Source: Prolixibacteraceae bacterium UBA1413 (GTDB lineage Bacteria; Bacteroidota; Bacteroidia; Bacteroidales; Prolixibacteraceae). From it: a stretch of DNA of 64,000 nt. Location: NCBI GenBank assembly GCA_002304925.1, contig DBPT01000011.1, forward strand, positions 1 to 64,000, given 5' to 3'. The position numbers were made by a program, and so were the translations under genes. The stretch's first letter is position 1. Every line of letters begins with the position of its first letter. This document shows, in pieces, positions 17,882 to 26,417 of this stretch. Under the pieces are notes generated by a model, which searched no databases, had not been told where the DNA came from, and saw nothing but the letters and a program-made list of their open reading frames with translations.

Positions 17882-18934
17882 TTATCTTTTCCCGTATTGT
17901 TCTTCGTAATAACGGAGGTAATCGCCGCTGGTCACGTTATTAAGCCACTCCTCATGAGAAAGGTACCAGTCGATGGTTTTTTCCAGTCCCTCTTCGAATT
18001 GCACGCTTGGGGTCCAGCCCAGATCACGCTGTAATTTGGAGGAGTCAATGGCATACCTGAGATCATGACCTGCCCGGTCTTTCACAAAGGTGATCAGCTT
18101 TTCGGAGGTTCCGGGTGTGCGGTCCAGTTTGCGGTCCATGATCCGGCACATCAGCCTGATCAGGTCTATGTTTCTCCACTCGTTATGTCCGCCGATATTG
18201 TAAGTTTCACCCACCCTTCCCCTGTGGAAGATCAGATCGATGGCCCGGGCATGGTCTTCCACCCACAGCCAGTCGCGTACGTTTTCGCCCTTTCCGTATA
18301 CGGGCAGCGGCTTGTTATACCTGATATTGTTGATGAAAAGCGGCAGCAGTTTTTCGGGAAACTGGAAAGATCCGTAATTGTTGGAACAATTCGAGATCAC
18401 CACGGGCAAGCCATAGGTATCGTGGTATGCCCTGACAAAGTGGTCGGAACTCGCTTTGGAGGCAGAGTAGGGACTGTGCGGGTCGTAGCGGGTCTCTTCG
18501 GTGAAGATGCCCTCCTTCCCCAACGAACCATATACTTCATCGGTGGAAACATGATAAAACAACTTCCCCTGCGGCGAATCGCCCCAGCAATGACGAGCGG
18601 CATTCAGCAGGTTGACGGTGCCGATCACATTGGTGAAAACAAATTCCATTGGATTGGAAATCGACCGGTCGACATGCGATTCGGCAGCCAGATGGATGAC
18701 CCCGTCGAATTGATGGTCCCTGAACAATTGCTGCACAAAATCCCCGTCGACAATGTCTCCCCTGACAAACCGGTAATTGGGCATATCCTCGATATCCTTC
18801 AGGTTTGCCAGGTTGCCGGCATAGGTCAGTTTGTCGAGATTGACCACCCGGCAAGCCGGGTATTTCGTGACGAACAAACGGACCACATGCGACCCGATGA
18901 AACCCGCACCGCCCGTTATCAATATTTCTTTCAT
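17882..18934 (-). CDS. rfbB: dTDP-glucose 4,6-dehydratase
   Basis: Converts dTDP-glucose to dTDP-4-keto-6-deoxyglucose, first committed step towards dTDP-rhamnose and other deoxysugars. The product opens with the NAD-binding ILITGGAGFIGSHVV. It keeps HLAAESHVDRSI, the catalytic pair in YSASKASSDHFVRAY, and SNCSNNYGSFQFPEKLLP. I place the start at the ATG at 18934 (MKEILITGG), as usual for RfbB. An ATG at 18952 lies in a short duplicated segment shared with the spacer after galE, and is the alternative. Other rml genes (rfbA, C, D) are absent from the window. Confidence 0.95.
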   Translation of the reverse strand: MKEILITGGAGFIGSHVVRLFVTKYPACRVVNLDKLTYAGNLANLKDIEDMPNYRFVRGDIVDGDFVQQLFRDHQFDGVIHLAAESHVDRSISNPMEFVFTNVIGTVNLLNAARHCWGDSPQGKLFYHVSTDEVYGSLGKEGIFTEETRYDPHSPYSASKASSDHFVRAYHDTYGLPVVISNCSNNYGSFQFPEKLLPLFINNIRYNKPLPVYGKGENVRDWLWVEDHARAIDLIFHRGRVGETYNIGGHNEWRNIDLIRLMCRIMDRKLDRTPGTSEKLITFVKDRAGHDLRYAIDSSKLQRDLGWTPSVQFEEGLEKTIDWYLSHEEWLNNVTSGDYLRYYEEQYGKR

Positions 18935-18946
18935 TTCCTTTGTTTT

Positions 18947-19024
18947 TGCCATTAATCTCAACTTTAGCCCCTTTCACTCTCAAATACCAGCCGATTATGC
19001 CATTAATCTTAACCTCAACCTCAA
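18947..19024 (-). repeat. Spacer with short direct repeat and RTTRAG hexamers
   Basis: A 16-base segment at 18947-18962 recurs with one mismatch at 18998-19013, 51 bases apart. The second copy runs into four tandem hexamers of the form RTTRAG (minus strand) that end over the galE stop. The first copy contains the alternative rfbB ATG at 18952. Origin is unknown; slippage is the simplest idea. Confidence 0.5.
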
Positions 19025-20052
19025 TCCCCGATGCCCCTGATCCGTTTTTCCCAGTTCCAGGCAGAGAGCAGGGTCTCCTCCAGCCCGATTCGGGCCTTCC
19101 ATCCCAGTTCTTCATTAGCATAGGTGGTGTCAGCCCATATTTTTTCTATATCGCCCGGCCGGCGGTCTACGATTTTATAATTTAGCTTAACCCCGGTGGC
19201 CTTTTCAAATCCCCTGACGATTTCCAGCACGGTAGAGCCATTTCCCGTTCCCAAGTTAAACACTTCAAACCCTTCCTTATTCCTGTTGTGAAGGAGGCGT
19301 TCGATGGCGATCACATGGGCTTTGGCCAGATCGACCACATTGATGTAATCGCGGATGGCCGAACCGTCGGGGGTATCATAGTCACTCCCGAAGACCTTCA
19401 ACTCATTCCGGATTCCCGCCGCCGTCTGGGTGATGAAAGGAACCAGGTTTTGCGGCACTCCCAGGGGCAATTCCCCGATCAGAGCCGAAGGATGGGCCCC
19501 GATGGGATTGAAATAACGGAGGGCGATCCCCCTAAGTTGGGGATAAGCATGGATGGCATCACGCAGGATATCTTCTATAACCCTTTTGGTATTCCCATAG
19601 GGTGACTCAGCATCTTTCCGGGGAGTGCTTTCCGTGACGGGGAGTTTGTCGGGCTGGCCGTAAACCGTGCACGAGGAGGAAAAAACAATGTTGGCAATGC
19701 CGTACTTCAGCTGGCAATCCAGCAGGTTCATCGTTGAAACCAGGTTGTTCCGGTAATAGTGAAGCGGAATCTGCACCGATTCCCCCACCGCCTTGGAAGC
19801 GGCGAAATGAATAATCGCCACAATATCATGGTGCCGGCTGAAAAAATTGTCCGTTTTTACGCCGTCCGCCAGGTTGATTTTTGAAAATGCGGGCTTTGTA
19901 CCTGAAATCTTCGCGATATTGTCCAATACGTCAATCCCTGAATTGGAAAGATCGTCCACGACAATCACATCATACCCGGCTTCCTGAAGTTCAACCACCG
20001 TATGAGAACCTATGTATCCGGTTCCGCCTGTGACCAATATTTTTCCGGTCAT
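19021..20052 (-). CDS. galE: UDP-glucose 4-epimerase
   Basis: Interconverts UDP-glucose and UDP-galactose. The 343-residue product has the NAD-binding GGTGYIGSHTVVELQ near residue 8, IIHFAASKAVGES near 84, the Ser/Tyr-Lys catalytic set (FSSSCTVYG and SPYGNTKRVIE) and IALRYFNPIGAHPS near 176, all standard for GalE. It is followed on the same strand by rfbB after a short repeat-bearing spacer. An exact TAnnTTTG box lies 14 bases upstream of the ATG. Confidence 0.96.
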   Translation of the reverse strand: MTGKILVTGGTGYIGSHTVVELQEAGYDVIVVDDLSNSGIDVLDNIAKISGTKPAFSKINLADGVKTDNFFSRHHDIVAIIHFAASKAVGESVQIPLHYYRNNLVSTMNLLDCQLKYGIANIVFSSSCTVYGQPDKLPVTESTPRKDAESPYGNTKRVIEDILRDAIHAYPQLRGIALRYFNPIGAHPSALIGELPLGVPQNLVPFITQTAAGIRNELKVFGSDYDTPDGSAIRDYINVVDLAKAHVIAIERLLHNRNKEGFEVFNLGTGNGSTVLEIVRGFEKATGVKLNYKIVDRRPGDIEKIWADTTYANEELGWKARIGLEETLLSAWNWEKRIRGIGD

Positions 20053-20065
20053 TCTTTTTTTATTA

Positions 20066-20073
20066 CAAATGTA
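20066..20073 (-). promoter_or_regulatory. Bacteroidota -7 box for galE
   Basis: On the minus strand this reads TACATTTG, an exact TAnnTTTG match, 14 bases before the galE ATG, implying a very short leader. Confidence 0.5.
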
Positions 20074-20194
20074 GCATATTCCAAATAATGACCATATCCG
20101 GGAGCATTTTTACTGGGCCGATACCGCAGTCCGGCAAAAAAACAGGGTTGATGACACTCCGATTCCCGGGATCAGGGCATGGTCAAATTTTCAC

Positions 20195-20202
20195 TACTTT
20201 TG
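20195..20202 (+). promoter_or_regulatory. Bacteroidota -7 box for the HU/SPOR gene
   Basis: TACTTTTG is an exact TAnnTTTG match. It lies downstream of the first in-frame ATG (20179) and 16 bases before the GTG at 20218, which argues for the GTG as the real start. Confidence 0.45.
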
Positions 20203-20217
20203 AAAAAAAAAGAACCG

Positions 20218-21159
20218 GTGAATATTTCTGGATTTATTGCCGAATTACTTGAAGAAAACGAGTATGTCATTCTCCCCGGCGTAGGTGCTTTTCTGGCGGA
20301 ATACCGGCCGGCGCACTTCGATGAAGGGGTTCAGAAAATGGTTCCGCCTTCCCGGAAGGTCTCCTTCAATCCCGGCCTGAAAAAAAATGATGGCGCCCTG
20401 GCCGGCCATCTTGCCCACAGCCTGAAAATTACAGCCTCCCGGGCCACAAAAATCGTCAGCGGATTTGCCGATGACGTGGTTTACCGTCTTGAACATGATG
20501 AGACTGTCAGGTTTGAAGAACTGGGCAAATTGGTCCCCACAGAAGGCGGGATCGAATTCATTCCTGAAGAGAAAAGCGGGGAGCTTGCCGATTCCTTCGG
20601 GTTGCAACCGTTGACCGTCACCACTCCGGAATCCTCCGTGCTGACAATCCCGGCCTCTGGCAGAACCTTTGAAAAAGAATATAAAAAGAGAAAAACTATG
20701 GCTGCAGGGATTGCCGGGTTTTTCACCCTGCTGGCCGCTTTGGCTGCCCTGTACTTTCTCTTTCTGCACAAAAAGCCCTCTTCATTGGTCACCGGACCAG
20801 CCGTTGCGGAAAAAACGGATTCCGTTTCTGCTGCGGTGCAACATCAGTCGGCCGATACCCTGGATACCCAATCCGGTCATGCAATGATCATTCCGGCCGA
20901 CAGCAGCGGGGTGGTCATTCCCCATACAGAATCCTACTATACCGTGGGAGGCAGTTTCAAATCGCCCGAAAATGCCGATAAATTCTTTAACCTGTTGACA
21001 GCAAAAGGATACCATCCCGTTCATCTGGGCCTGACCGGCAATTTTTACCTGGTGGCCATTGACAGCTTTGCCACGGAAAGGGAAGCCGTAAGAGCGGCTA
21101 ACGTTTACAACTCCCTGAATCCGGAAACAGAAGCCTGGGTTTACCATCGAAAATACTGA
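20218..21159 (+). CDS. HU-CCDC81 and SPOR domain envelope protein
   Basis: Probably an inner-membrane protein that reaches the periplasm and binds peptidoglycan through its SPOR domain. The N-terminal half has the HU-CCDC81 form (ISGFIAELLEENEYVILPGVG, then SFNPGLKKNDGALAGHLA). One transmembrane helix follows, then a linker and a C-terminal SPOR repeat (YYTVGGSFKSPENADKFF to the end). The arrangement is common in Bacteroidota. I chose the GTG at 20218 because homologues usually start just before ISGFIAELL and a -7 box lies 16 bases upstream; an in-frame ATG at 20179 would add 13 residues. Confidence 0.8.
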   Translation: MNISGFIAELLEENEYVILPGVGAFLAEYRPAHFDEGVQKMVPPSRKVSFNPGLKKNDGALAGHLAHSLKITASRATKIVSGFADDVVYRLEHDETVRFEELGKLVPTEGGIEFIPEEKSGELADSFGLQPLTVTTPESSVLTIPASGRTFEKEYKKRKTMAAGIAGFFTLLAALAALYFLFLHKKPSSLVTGPAVAEKTDSVSAAVQHQSADTLDTQSGHAMIIPADSSGVVIPHTESYYTVGGSFKSPENADKFFNLLTAKGYHPVHLGLTGNFYLVAIDSFATEREAVRAANVYNSLNPETEAWVYHRKY

Positions 21160-21386
21160 TTTGTCTTTTATCTTTTCTGGCAAGGCTCACCTGTTCCCAA
21201 ACAAATAAGACGGTATCTCCGATACCGCCCTATTTAGCCAACGAAGCAAATGGCAGAAAATAAACAGAACCAACAGAAAAGCGTTCTTCTTATAGAACCT
21301 GAAAAGATAAGTGCAAATGCCATGCCATGATTACGGGAAGTGGACTGAAGCAGCCATTGCCGTGCACATCAGGCGGGCATTCCGGT

Positions 21387-22868
21387 TTATCGGACCACCG
21401 CGTCCCTGATCTGTCGGGGCGTCAGTTCAATTTTTCCCGTTATCAGCTCGGGACGGTTGAAATTGGCCAGGGTCCTGAGATAGATTCCCGGGTCCTTCTG
21501 GGGAAGGGCGAAAGGCCTGCCGGTGTTTCCGCTGCTGTCGATGTAAGCAATGTGCGGGACGGTGAAAACCTCATCCAGCCGTTTGCTGCTGAATACCAGC
21601 CATCTGCCGTTGGAAGACCACGACGAATAACTCTCAGCACTGCCGCTGTTGATTTCCATTTCCCGGTACTCCCCGGTTGCCGGGTTAACCAGGTAAAGAT
21701 CACTTTCTTTGTGAAAAATGGTAAAATAGCCATAGTCCGTCATGGCACAGACCATCATTTTTCCGTCAGGAGATATTGACGGCATGGAAATACTTTTCCC
21801 GGTCACTCCGGAACTGAGAACCATTTCCGGTTCCCCCCATTCATTGCTTTGTGTGTCAAAGGCAATCCGCATTAAATCATATTTTGCATGCAGCCTGCTT
21901 TCTTTATCCCCGGTAATTGCCTCCGGCGCAGATGTGAAATAGATGTATTTTCCGTCGGGCGACCATACCGGCAAGTTTTCCCGCCGCGAGGTTGATACCC
22001 GGGGGGAAGTGATCACCCGGCGGTTTTCCAGATCATAGATCATCAGGTCGGAAACCTTGTCCGACACATCCACCGTCTTTACGGAACGGGTGGTGAGATG
22101 CGGATTGAGTTTGCCCACCGAAAAGGCGATGTGCTTTCCGCCGGGATGCCAGGACGGATAAACACCCCCCGAAAGGGTAGAGGGATCCTTTGTGTTGATG
22201 ACTGATAAAGAGTCGCTGTTCCAAACCAATGTCCCGTCATGCTGTAAACGGAAATGAATCATCATCCGGGAAGGATCCCGGCCGGCAAAAGCGTGGCAGT
22301 TGATACATCCGTAATCCGTCGAACTGTTTTCGATGACAGGGATCTCATCAAAATTCGTGAGATTCCTCTGATAAATCCCCATATCACGCCAAAGGAGATA
22401 AACCGCATGAACCAGCCGGTAAACCAGAAAAGCATCTATGGAATCCGCTGAAATATGATGGGTGATCACATTGTATCGCTTCCACTGCTTATCAGCATAC
22501 TCCCGGATGTCCACCCGCAGATCCTTGCCGGCATTTGACCCGAGAAGCCGGTGCCACTCCCTGACCGGAATTTCAACGTGAGGTGACTTTTGGTTGATGA
22601 CAATAGCTTTTCCCTTTTCAGAGGAAATTTCGATCCGGTACCGGCACCCCGCGCCTTTAATGATAAAATTAAGCGGGGCAATATTGGGCGGAAGGGTCAG
22701 CCCGTAATATTCAGGGAAAATGGGTGCATCAGAATTCGTCGCGGCAAAGTCACCCGTCCCCATGGAACACCTGACCAGGGTTGTCATGATAACTGTAAAA
22801 GCCAGCAATACCTTCGAATGACGGATATTGCCGGCAAGCCGGCATTGCTTAAATCGGTTGTTCTTCAT
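21387..22868 (-). CDS. TolB-like beta-propeller lipoprotein with CxxCH haem motif (copy A)
   Basis: I recognise the fold, not a function. The 493-residue protein has an N-terminal export signal, possibly a lipoprotein (LVRC, Cys34), then a conserved FPEYYGLTLPPNIAPLNF segment. The single CxxCH motif is at 188-192 (CINCH), the form that binds c-type haem, followed by the conserved RMMIHFR. Residues 225-460 hold TolB/PD40 propeller blades (YPSWHPGGKHIAFS, LPVWSPDGKYIYFTS, MPSISPDGKMMVC). The start overlaps the end of the membrane TPR gene by 20 bases. A paralogue lies at 28325-29833 with the same partner. Haem binding is inferred from the motif. Confidence 0.8.
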   Translation of the reverse strand: MKNNRFKQCRLAGNIRHSKVLLAFTVIMTTLVRCSMGTGDFAATNSDAPIFPEYYGLTLPPNIAPLNFIIKGAGCRYRIEISSEKGKAIVINQKSPHVEIPVREWHRLLGSNAGKDLRVDIREYADKQWKRYNVITHHISADSIDAFLVYRLVHAVYLLWRDMGIYQRNLTNFDEIPVIENSSTDYGCINCHAFAGRDPSRMMIHFRLQHDGTLVWNSDSLSVINTKDPSTLSGGVYPSWHPGGKHIAFSVGKLNPHLTTRSVKTVDVSDKVSDLMIYDLENRRVITSPRVSTSRRENLPVWSPDGKYIYFTSAPEAITGDKESRLHAKYDLMRIAFDTQSNEWGEPEMVLSSGVTGKSISMPSISPDGKMMVCAMTDYGYFTIFHKESDLYLVNPATGEYREMEINSGSAESYSSWSSNGRWLVFSSKRLDEVFTVPHIAYIDSSGNTGRPFALPQKDPGIYLRTLANFNRPELITGKIELTPRQIRDAVVR

Positions 22869-24696
22869 CGCTTCCGGGAATGATTTCGGGTTTTATAATC
22901 CGCGGATATATGAATTTCAGATAGTACATATAGCTGTTCCCATACTCTTTGAAAAGAAGATCCCTGGCTTTCCTTACACTTCCCCCAGCCCCGGCCACCC
23001 CGGCCATAAAATCATGGTATCTGCCGATGACCGGCTGGCTGAGGTTGTAGCGGGAGATCACCTCCGTGCCGGTTTTTTCACCATACATCAATACAGCCTC
23101 CTCATACATCTCCACCGGGGAAGAAAAGTAATTTCCGGCTTCTTCATACAGGACCAAGAATTTTTCAGGCTGGTCATCGAGCAGGTAATAAAGCATCAGG
23201 CATTCATAGGCGCTTTTATTGTCTGGGTTCGCCTCCAGCAACTCCCTGAACCGTTGTTCCGCAAAAGGACTAAGCTCATTTTCCGCAGGCATGAAACCTC
23301 TTTTTTCAACAATTTCGGGATGCGCCTCAGCAAGAAGGGTATCCTTCACCAAAGGCATAAATTCACGTACGAAATTCCGGTTTGTCAACCCCTTTTTCAA
23401 CAGATACAGATACCTGGCGGCGGCTTTGTATTCCCTGGTTACCAGATGAACCCTTACCAGCATCTGCATGGCTCTCGGACTGTAGGGATAATAAACGAGC
23501 GATTCATATGCCCAATGCCGGGCTTCGGTGATAAAACCCAGGTGATAATAAAAATCGGCAATTACGAATGACCTGTCAGGCAGGAATTCACAATCGGGAC
23601 AGATCGCATCGGTACCTGAAATCTGGAAAAAGTCAAAAAAATCCCTGCTTAACCTGCCCGATTTCAGAAGAGCCAGATTATGGTTGAAGTTAGCATGAAA
23701 GCTATAGTCCCGCACCCTTTTGGCAGCGGTGGTCGCTTTTCGGGAATCGTTCACAAAGCAGTAATAATCACTTGCCACGATGTATCGGTCATCTTTCACG
23801 GAAGCATGCGTATGTGTCAGGAAAACCACCGCCAGAAGGAGCAGGTACAGCAGGTAAGGAATGCTTCTGACGGCAAGAGACGGCTCCCGGAAGCCGGCAC
23901 GCAGGGCATGACCCCCTTTTATCAGTAATGATGTCAGGATTAAAGCCGGGATCAGCGCAACATATCCGTAAAATGGAGGACCTGGAGAGTACGCTTTGAA
24001 ATAGATCTCCGCCGGGAAAAAATAGAGATATTTATGCGCTTCGGGCAAGACAAACAAACGGGTGTAGGCAAATACAGGGAATAAAACGGCAAACGCCCCG
24101 ATAAACAGGATCAGGAAGAGTGGTTTTCCTGTTTTTCTGTCCATTGAAAGCAACAATGCTCCGGCCGAAAAGAGCAACAGGTATCCGCTTCCACAGAGGT
24201 ACCAGACTCCCAGGGCGGCTGCCAGATAGTATGCCAGACTTTGTCGCCAACCGTTCCGGTGTTTTGCAAAAAGCCATAAACAGAAGGCAACCGCAAGTAC
24301 CGACAGGTGAACGGAAAACGGGAGGTCGTAATTGCCGGCAAGGATCACCTGCATGCTGAAAAGCATCAGGGCAGGGATCAGATTCACCTTGGTTCTGTTA
24401 ATACAATTGAGGAGCGAGTAAACCAACCAGGCGGTAAGAAGGGCTACGCTGAAGAGTACCACAGAACCTGAAAAATTGAACTGAAAAAAACGGAGCAGGA
24501 AGTTTGCAAACAACCCGATGAGTTCTCCGGGAAGATCGGTATGGCCGGCAAAGAAACCGGCGTCCAGAAGAAATGGGGGCTGTACATGATGAAAGATAAG
24601 CACAGGCCTGACGATGAAAACAATATAAAGAAAAGCCGAAACAAGAAATATTGCCGGCAAAACCACAAACAAAAGCATTTTCTCCTTTTGGGACAT
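22849..24696 (-). CDS. Membrane protein with TPR-like C-terminal region (copy A)
   Basis: A large inner-membrane protein of unknown function, possibly in the DUF6057 group (from memory, not checked). The first 320 residues are a series of hydrophobic helices. The rest is soluble and helical with TPR-like pairs, including ADFYYHLGFITEARHWAYES and SPRAMQMLVRVHLV. The start is best placed at the ATG at 24696; an upstream in-frame TTG at 24729 is part of a promoter -7 box. Its end overlaps the propeller gene by 20 bases. The same gene pair occurs in inverted orientation at 26418-29833. Confidence 0.75.
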   Translation of the reverse strand: MSQKEKMLLFVVLPAIFLVSAFLYIVFIVRPVLIFHHVQPPFLLDAGFFAGHTDLPGELIGLFANFLLRFFQFNFSGSVVLFSVALLTAWLVYSLLNCINRTKVNLIPALMLFSMQVILAGNYDLPFSVHLSVLAVAFCLWLFAKHRNGWRQSLAYYLAAALGVWYLCGSGYLLLFSAGALLLSMDRKTGKPLFLILFIGAFAVLFPVFAYTRLFVLPEAHKYLYFFPAEIYFKAYSPGPPFYGYVALIPALILTSLLIKGGHALRAGFREPSLAVRSIPYLLYLLLLAVVFLTHTHASVKDDRYIVASDYYCFVNDSRKATTAAKRVRDYSFHANFNHNLALLKSGRLSRDFFDFFQISGTDAICPDCEFLPDRSFVIADFYYHLGFITEARHWAYESLVYYPYSPRAMQMLVRVHLVTREYKAAARYLYLLKKGLTNRNFVREFMPLVKDTLLAEAHPEIVEKRGFMPAENELSPFAEQRFRELLEANPDNKSAYECLMLYYLLDDQPEKFLVLYEEAGNYFSSPVEMYEEAVLMYGEKTGTEVISRYNLSQPVIGRYHDFMAGVAGAGGSVRKARDLLFKEYGNSYMYYLKFIYPRIIKPEIIPGSDEEQPI

Positions 24697-24726
24697 TCCG
24701 TGCGGTATAAAGAAACCCTCTCCCTT

Positions 24727-24734
24727 CAAAATTA
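24727..24734 (-). promoter_or_regulatory. Bacteroidota -7 box for cassette copy A
   Basis: On the minus strand this reads TAATTTTG, an exact TAnnTTTG match, 30 bases before the ATG at 24696. Its last three bases form an in-frame TTG that should not be taken as a start codon. Confidence 0.55.
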
Positions 24735-24829
24735 GGAAAAGATTTGAAAGTATGTCGTGGTCACCGGGGTAAATGAGGCATACCGTTTAAAATCAGAACC
24801 CCGACATGCTGAAACATAACAGGATTTGC

Positions 24830-24837
24830 TATTTTTG
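24830..24837 (+). promoter_or_regulatory. Bacteroidota -7 box for the GH128 gene
   Basis: TATTTTTG is an exact TAnnTTTG match, ending 22 bases before the GH128 ATG. It is divergent from the cassette A promoter about 95 bases away. Confidence 0.55.
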
Positions 24838-24859
24838 GAATATTATTTAAGTAAGGGCA

Positions 24860-26377
24860 ATGATAAAAAAATGGATCCTCGTAATGCTTTTGTCATTTCT
24901 GGTTGCGGAAAGTATGTCGCAGGTAAAAAGTTACAAAAGAGGAGTCTCTTATGGCTACCATTCCGATAATGATCTGAAGAATTTTTCCCCGTATATTTCC
25001 TGGTGGTACAATTGGTCTCCGGTACCCGAGTCTCCGGTACGGAAGAGCTATCCGGGTTACAATGTCGATTTTGTGCCCATGGCCTGGAACAGCAGCGGGA
25101 TCAACGGGGTTCTCAACTGGGCCAGGCAGGACACGAATATCCGTTATGTGTTGGGGTTCAACGAACCCAATTTCAAGACCCAGGCCAATATGACTCCCAC
25201 CGCCGCAGCCAAAGCATGGCCTTATCTGGAAGCCATCGCCGACCAGTATGATTTGAAGCTGGTAAGTCCGGCGGTTAATTATTGCGGAGACTGCGTGTCT
25301 GAAAACGGGATCACCTATACCAATCCTTTTGTTTATCTCGACGATTTTTTCAAAGCGTGCGACAGTTGCCGGGTGGACCATATCGCCCTTCACTGGTATG
25401 GCGGAGGGGATTCCATGGCCGGATACATCGAAGAAGGCCGGAAATATGGAAAACCGATCTGGGTGACCGAATTTGCCGCCTGGGATAACTCCGTGAACAA
25501 CCCCGGGGATCAGAAAAAATACCTCGCCGGGACCACCAATTTCCTGGAACGCGACCCGGATGTTTACCGTTATGCCTGGTTTATCGGCCGCCGGCAAACA
25601 GGCCAAACCACCTACCCTTATATAGACCTCTACGGGGCGGACGGCATGCTGACCGAACTGGGAGAGTTGTACATGGATATCCCCGTGTATGATCCTGACA
25701 TGAAGTTTCAGATTCCCGGAAGGATAGAGGTGGAAGAATACTATCGCATGTCAGGGCTTTTTGCGGAACCGGCATCAGACACCGATGGTTTTTTAAACAT
25801 CGGCTGGACTGATGTTAATGATTGGGCGGAATATAAAATTCAGGTCGTTAAAGGAGGCACCTATAAACTTTCAGCCAGGGTAGCCGGAACAAATCCCGGC
25901 AAGATGGAGTTCCTCGTTGACAACCAGGTAAAGGCCTCCCTGAACACCCCCACTACCGGGAGTTGGCAGTCCTGGACAACCGTTTCATCGTCCATTGAAC
26001 TTGAGGAGGGAGAGCATCTCCTGAAGATGGTGATTAAAGATGCCGGATTTAACATCAACTGGATCAGTATCACGGACAATACAACCAGCATCCGGAGGGC
26101 TGCCCTGCATAAGGCCGCGGTATTCCCGAATCCCGTCACCCACGGCATCCTCTCCGTTGAATTGAGTCCCGCCCAACCGGGAGGCGATTACCTCTGTTCC
26201 CTGTACTCCATTACCGGAGAACAGGTATACCGAAAATCGGTCAGAGTTAACCGGTCAGGCTTTCAAATCAATCTGAAGGAATCAGGACCCCTGAACCCTG
26301 GAGTCTATTTTCTTCAGATCTCAGGAAGGGATTTTGCGTCAACCACCAAATTGCTGGTCAGTGAAAAAGTGATGTGA
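24860..26377 (+). CDS. T9SS-secreted GH128 endo-beta-1,3-glucanase-like enzyme
   Basis: Probably cuts beta-1,3-glucan outside the cell. The 505-residue protein has a signal peptide (about 20 residues), then a GH128 (Asl1-like) barrel over 25-275 with acid/base Glu102 in VLGFNEPNF and nucleophile Glu204 in IWVTEFAAW. A CBM6-like sugar-binding module follows (285-405; GRIEVEEYYRMSG, VNDWAEYKIQV, NINWISI). The C-terminal 80 residues are a type A T9SS sorting domain (VFPNPVTHGILSVEL, LNPGVYFLQISG). It lies between the two inverted cassette copies, divergent from copy A and 40 bases before copy B, so it probably shares a transcript with copy B. Confidence 0.88.
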   Translation: MIKKWILVMLLSFLVAESMSQVKSYKRGVSYGYHSDNDLKNFSPYISWWYNWSPVPESPVRKSYPGYNVDFVPMAWNSSGINGVLNWARQDTNIRYVLGFNEPNFKTQANMTPTAAAKAWPYLEAIADQYDLKLVSPAVNYCGDCVSENGITYTNPFVYLDDFFKACDSCRVDHIALHWYGGGDSMAGYIEEGRKYGKPIWVTEFAAWDNSVNNPGDQKKYLAGTTNFLERDPDVYRYAWFIGRRQTGQTTYPYIDLYGADGMLTELGELYMDIPVYDPDMKFQIPGRIEVEEYYRMSGLFAEPASDTDGFLNIGWTDVNDWAEYKIQVVKGGTYKLSARVAGTNPGKMEFLVDNQVKASLNTPTTGSWQSWTTVSSSIELEEGEHLLKMVIKDAGFNINWISITDNTTSIRRAALHKAAVFPNPVTHGILSVELSPAQPGGDYLCSLYSITGEQVYRKSVRVNRSGFQINLKESGPLNPGVYFLQISGRDFASTTKLLVSEKVM

Positions 26378-26417
26378 ACGTGACTGTTCCATCAACCTGC
26401 CTTTGAAACATAGAGCT

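Noticed and set aside
21211..21227. A 7-bp hairpin with a three-base loop between two convergent genes
   Set aside because: It lacks a T-run on either side, so a terminator call is not justified.
21250..21330. A 26-codon reading frame beginning MAENKQNQQK
   Set aside because: No promoter box, no partner, and its length is expected by chance; it could be a fragment, but nothing supports expression.
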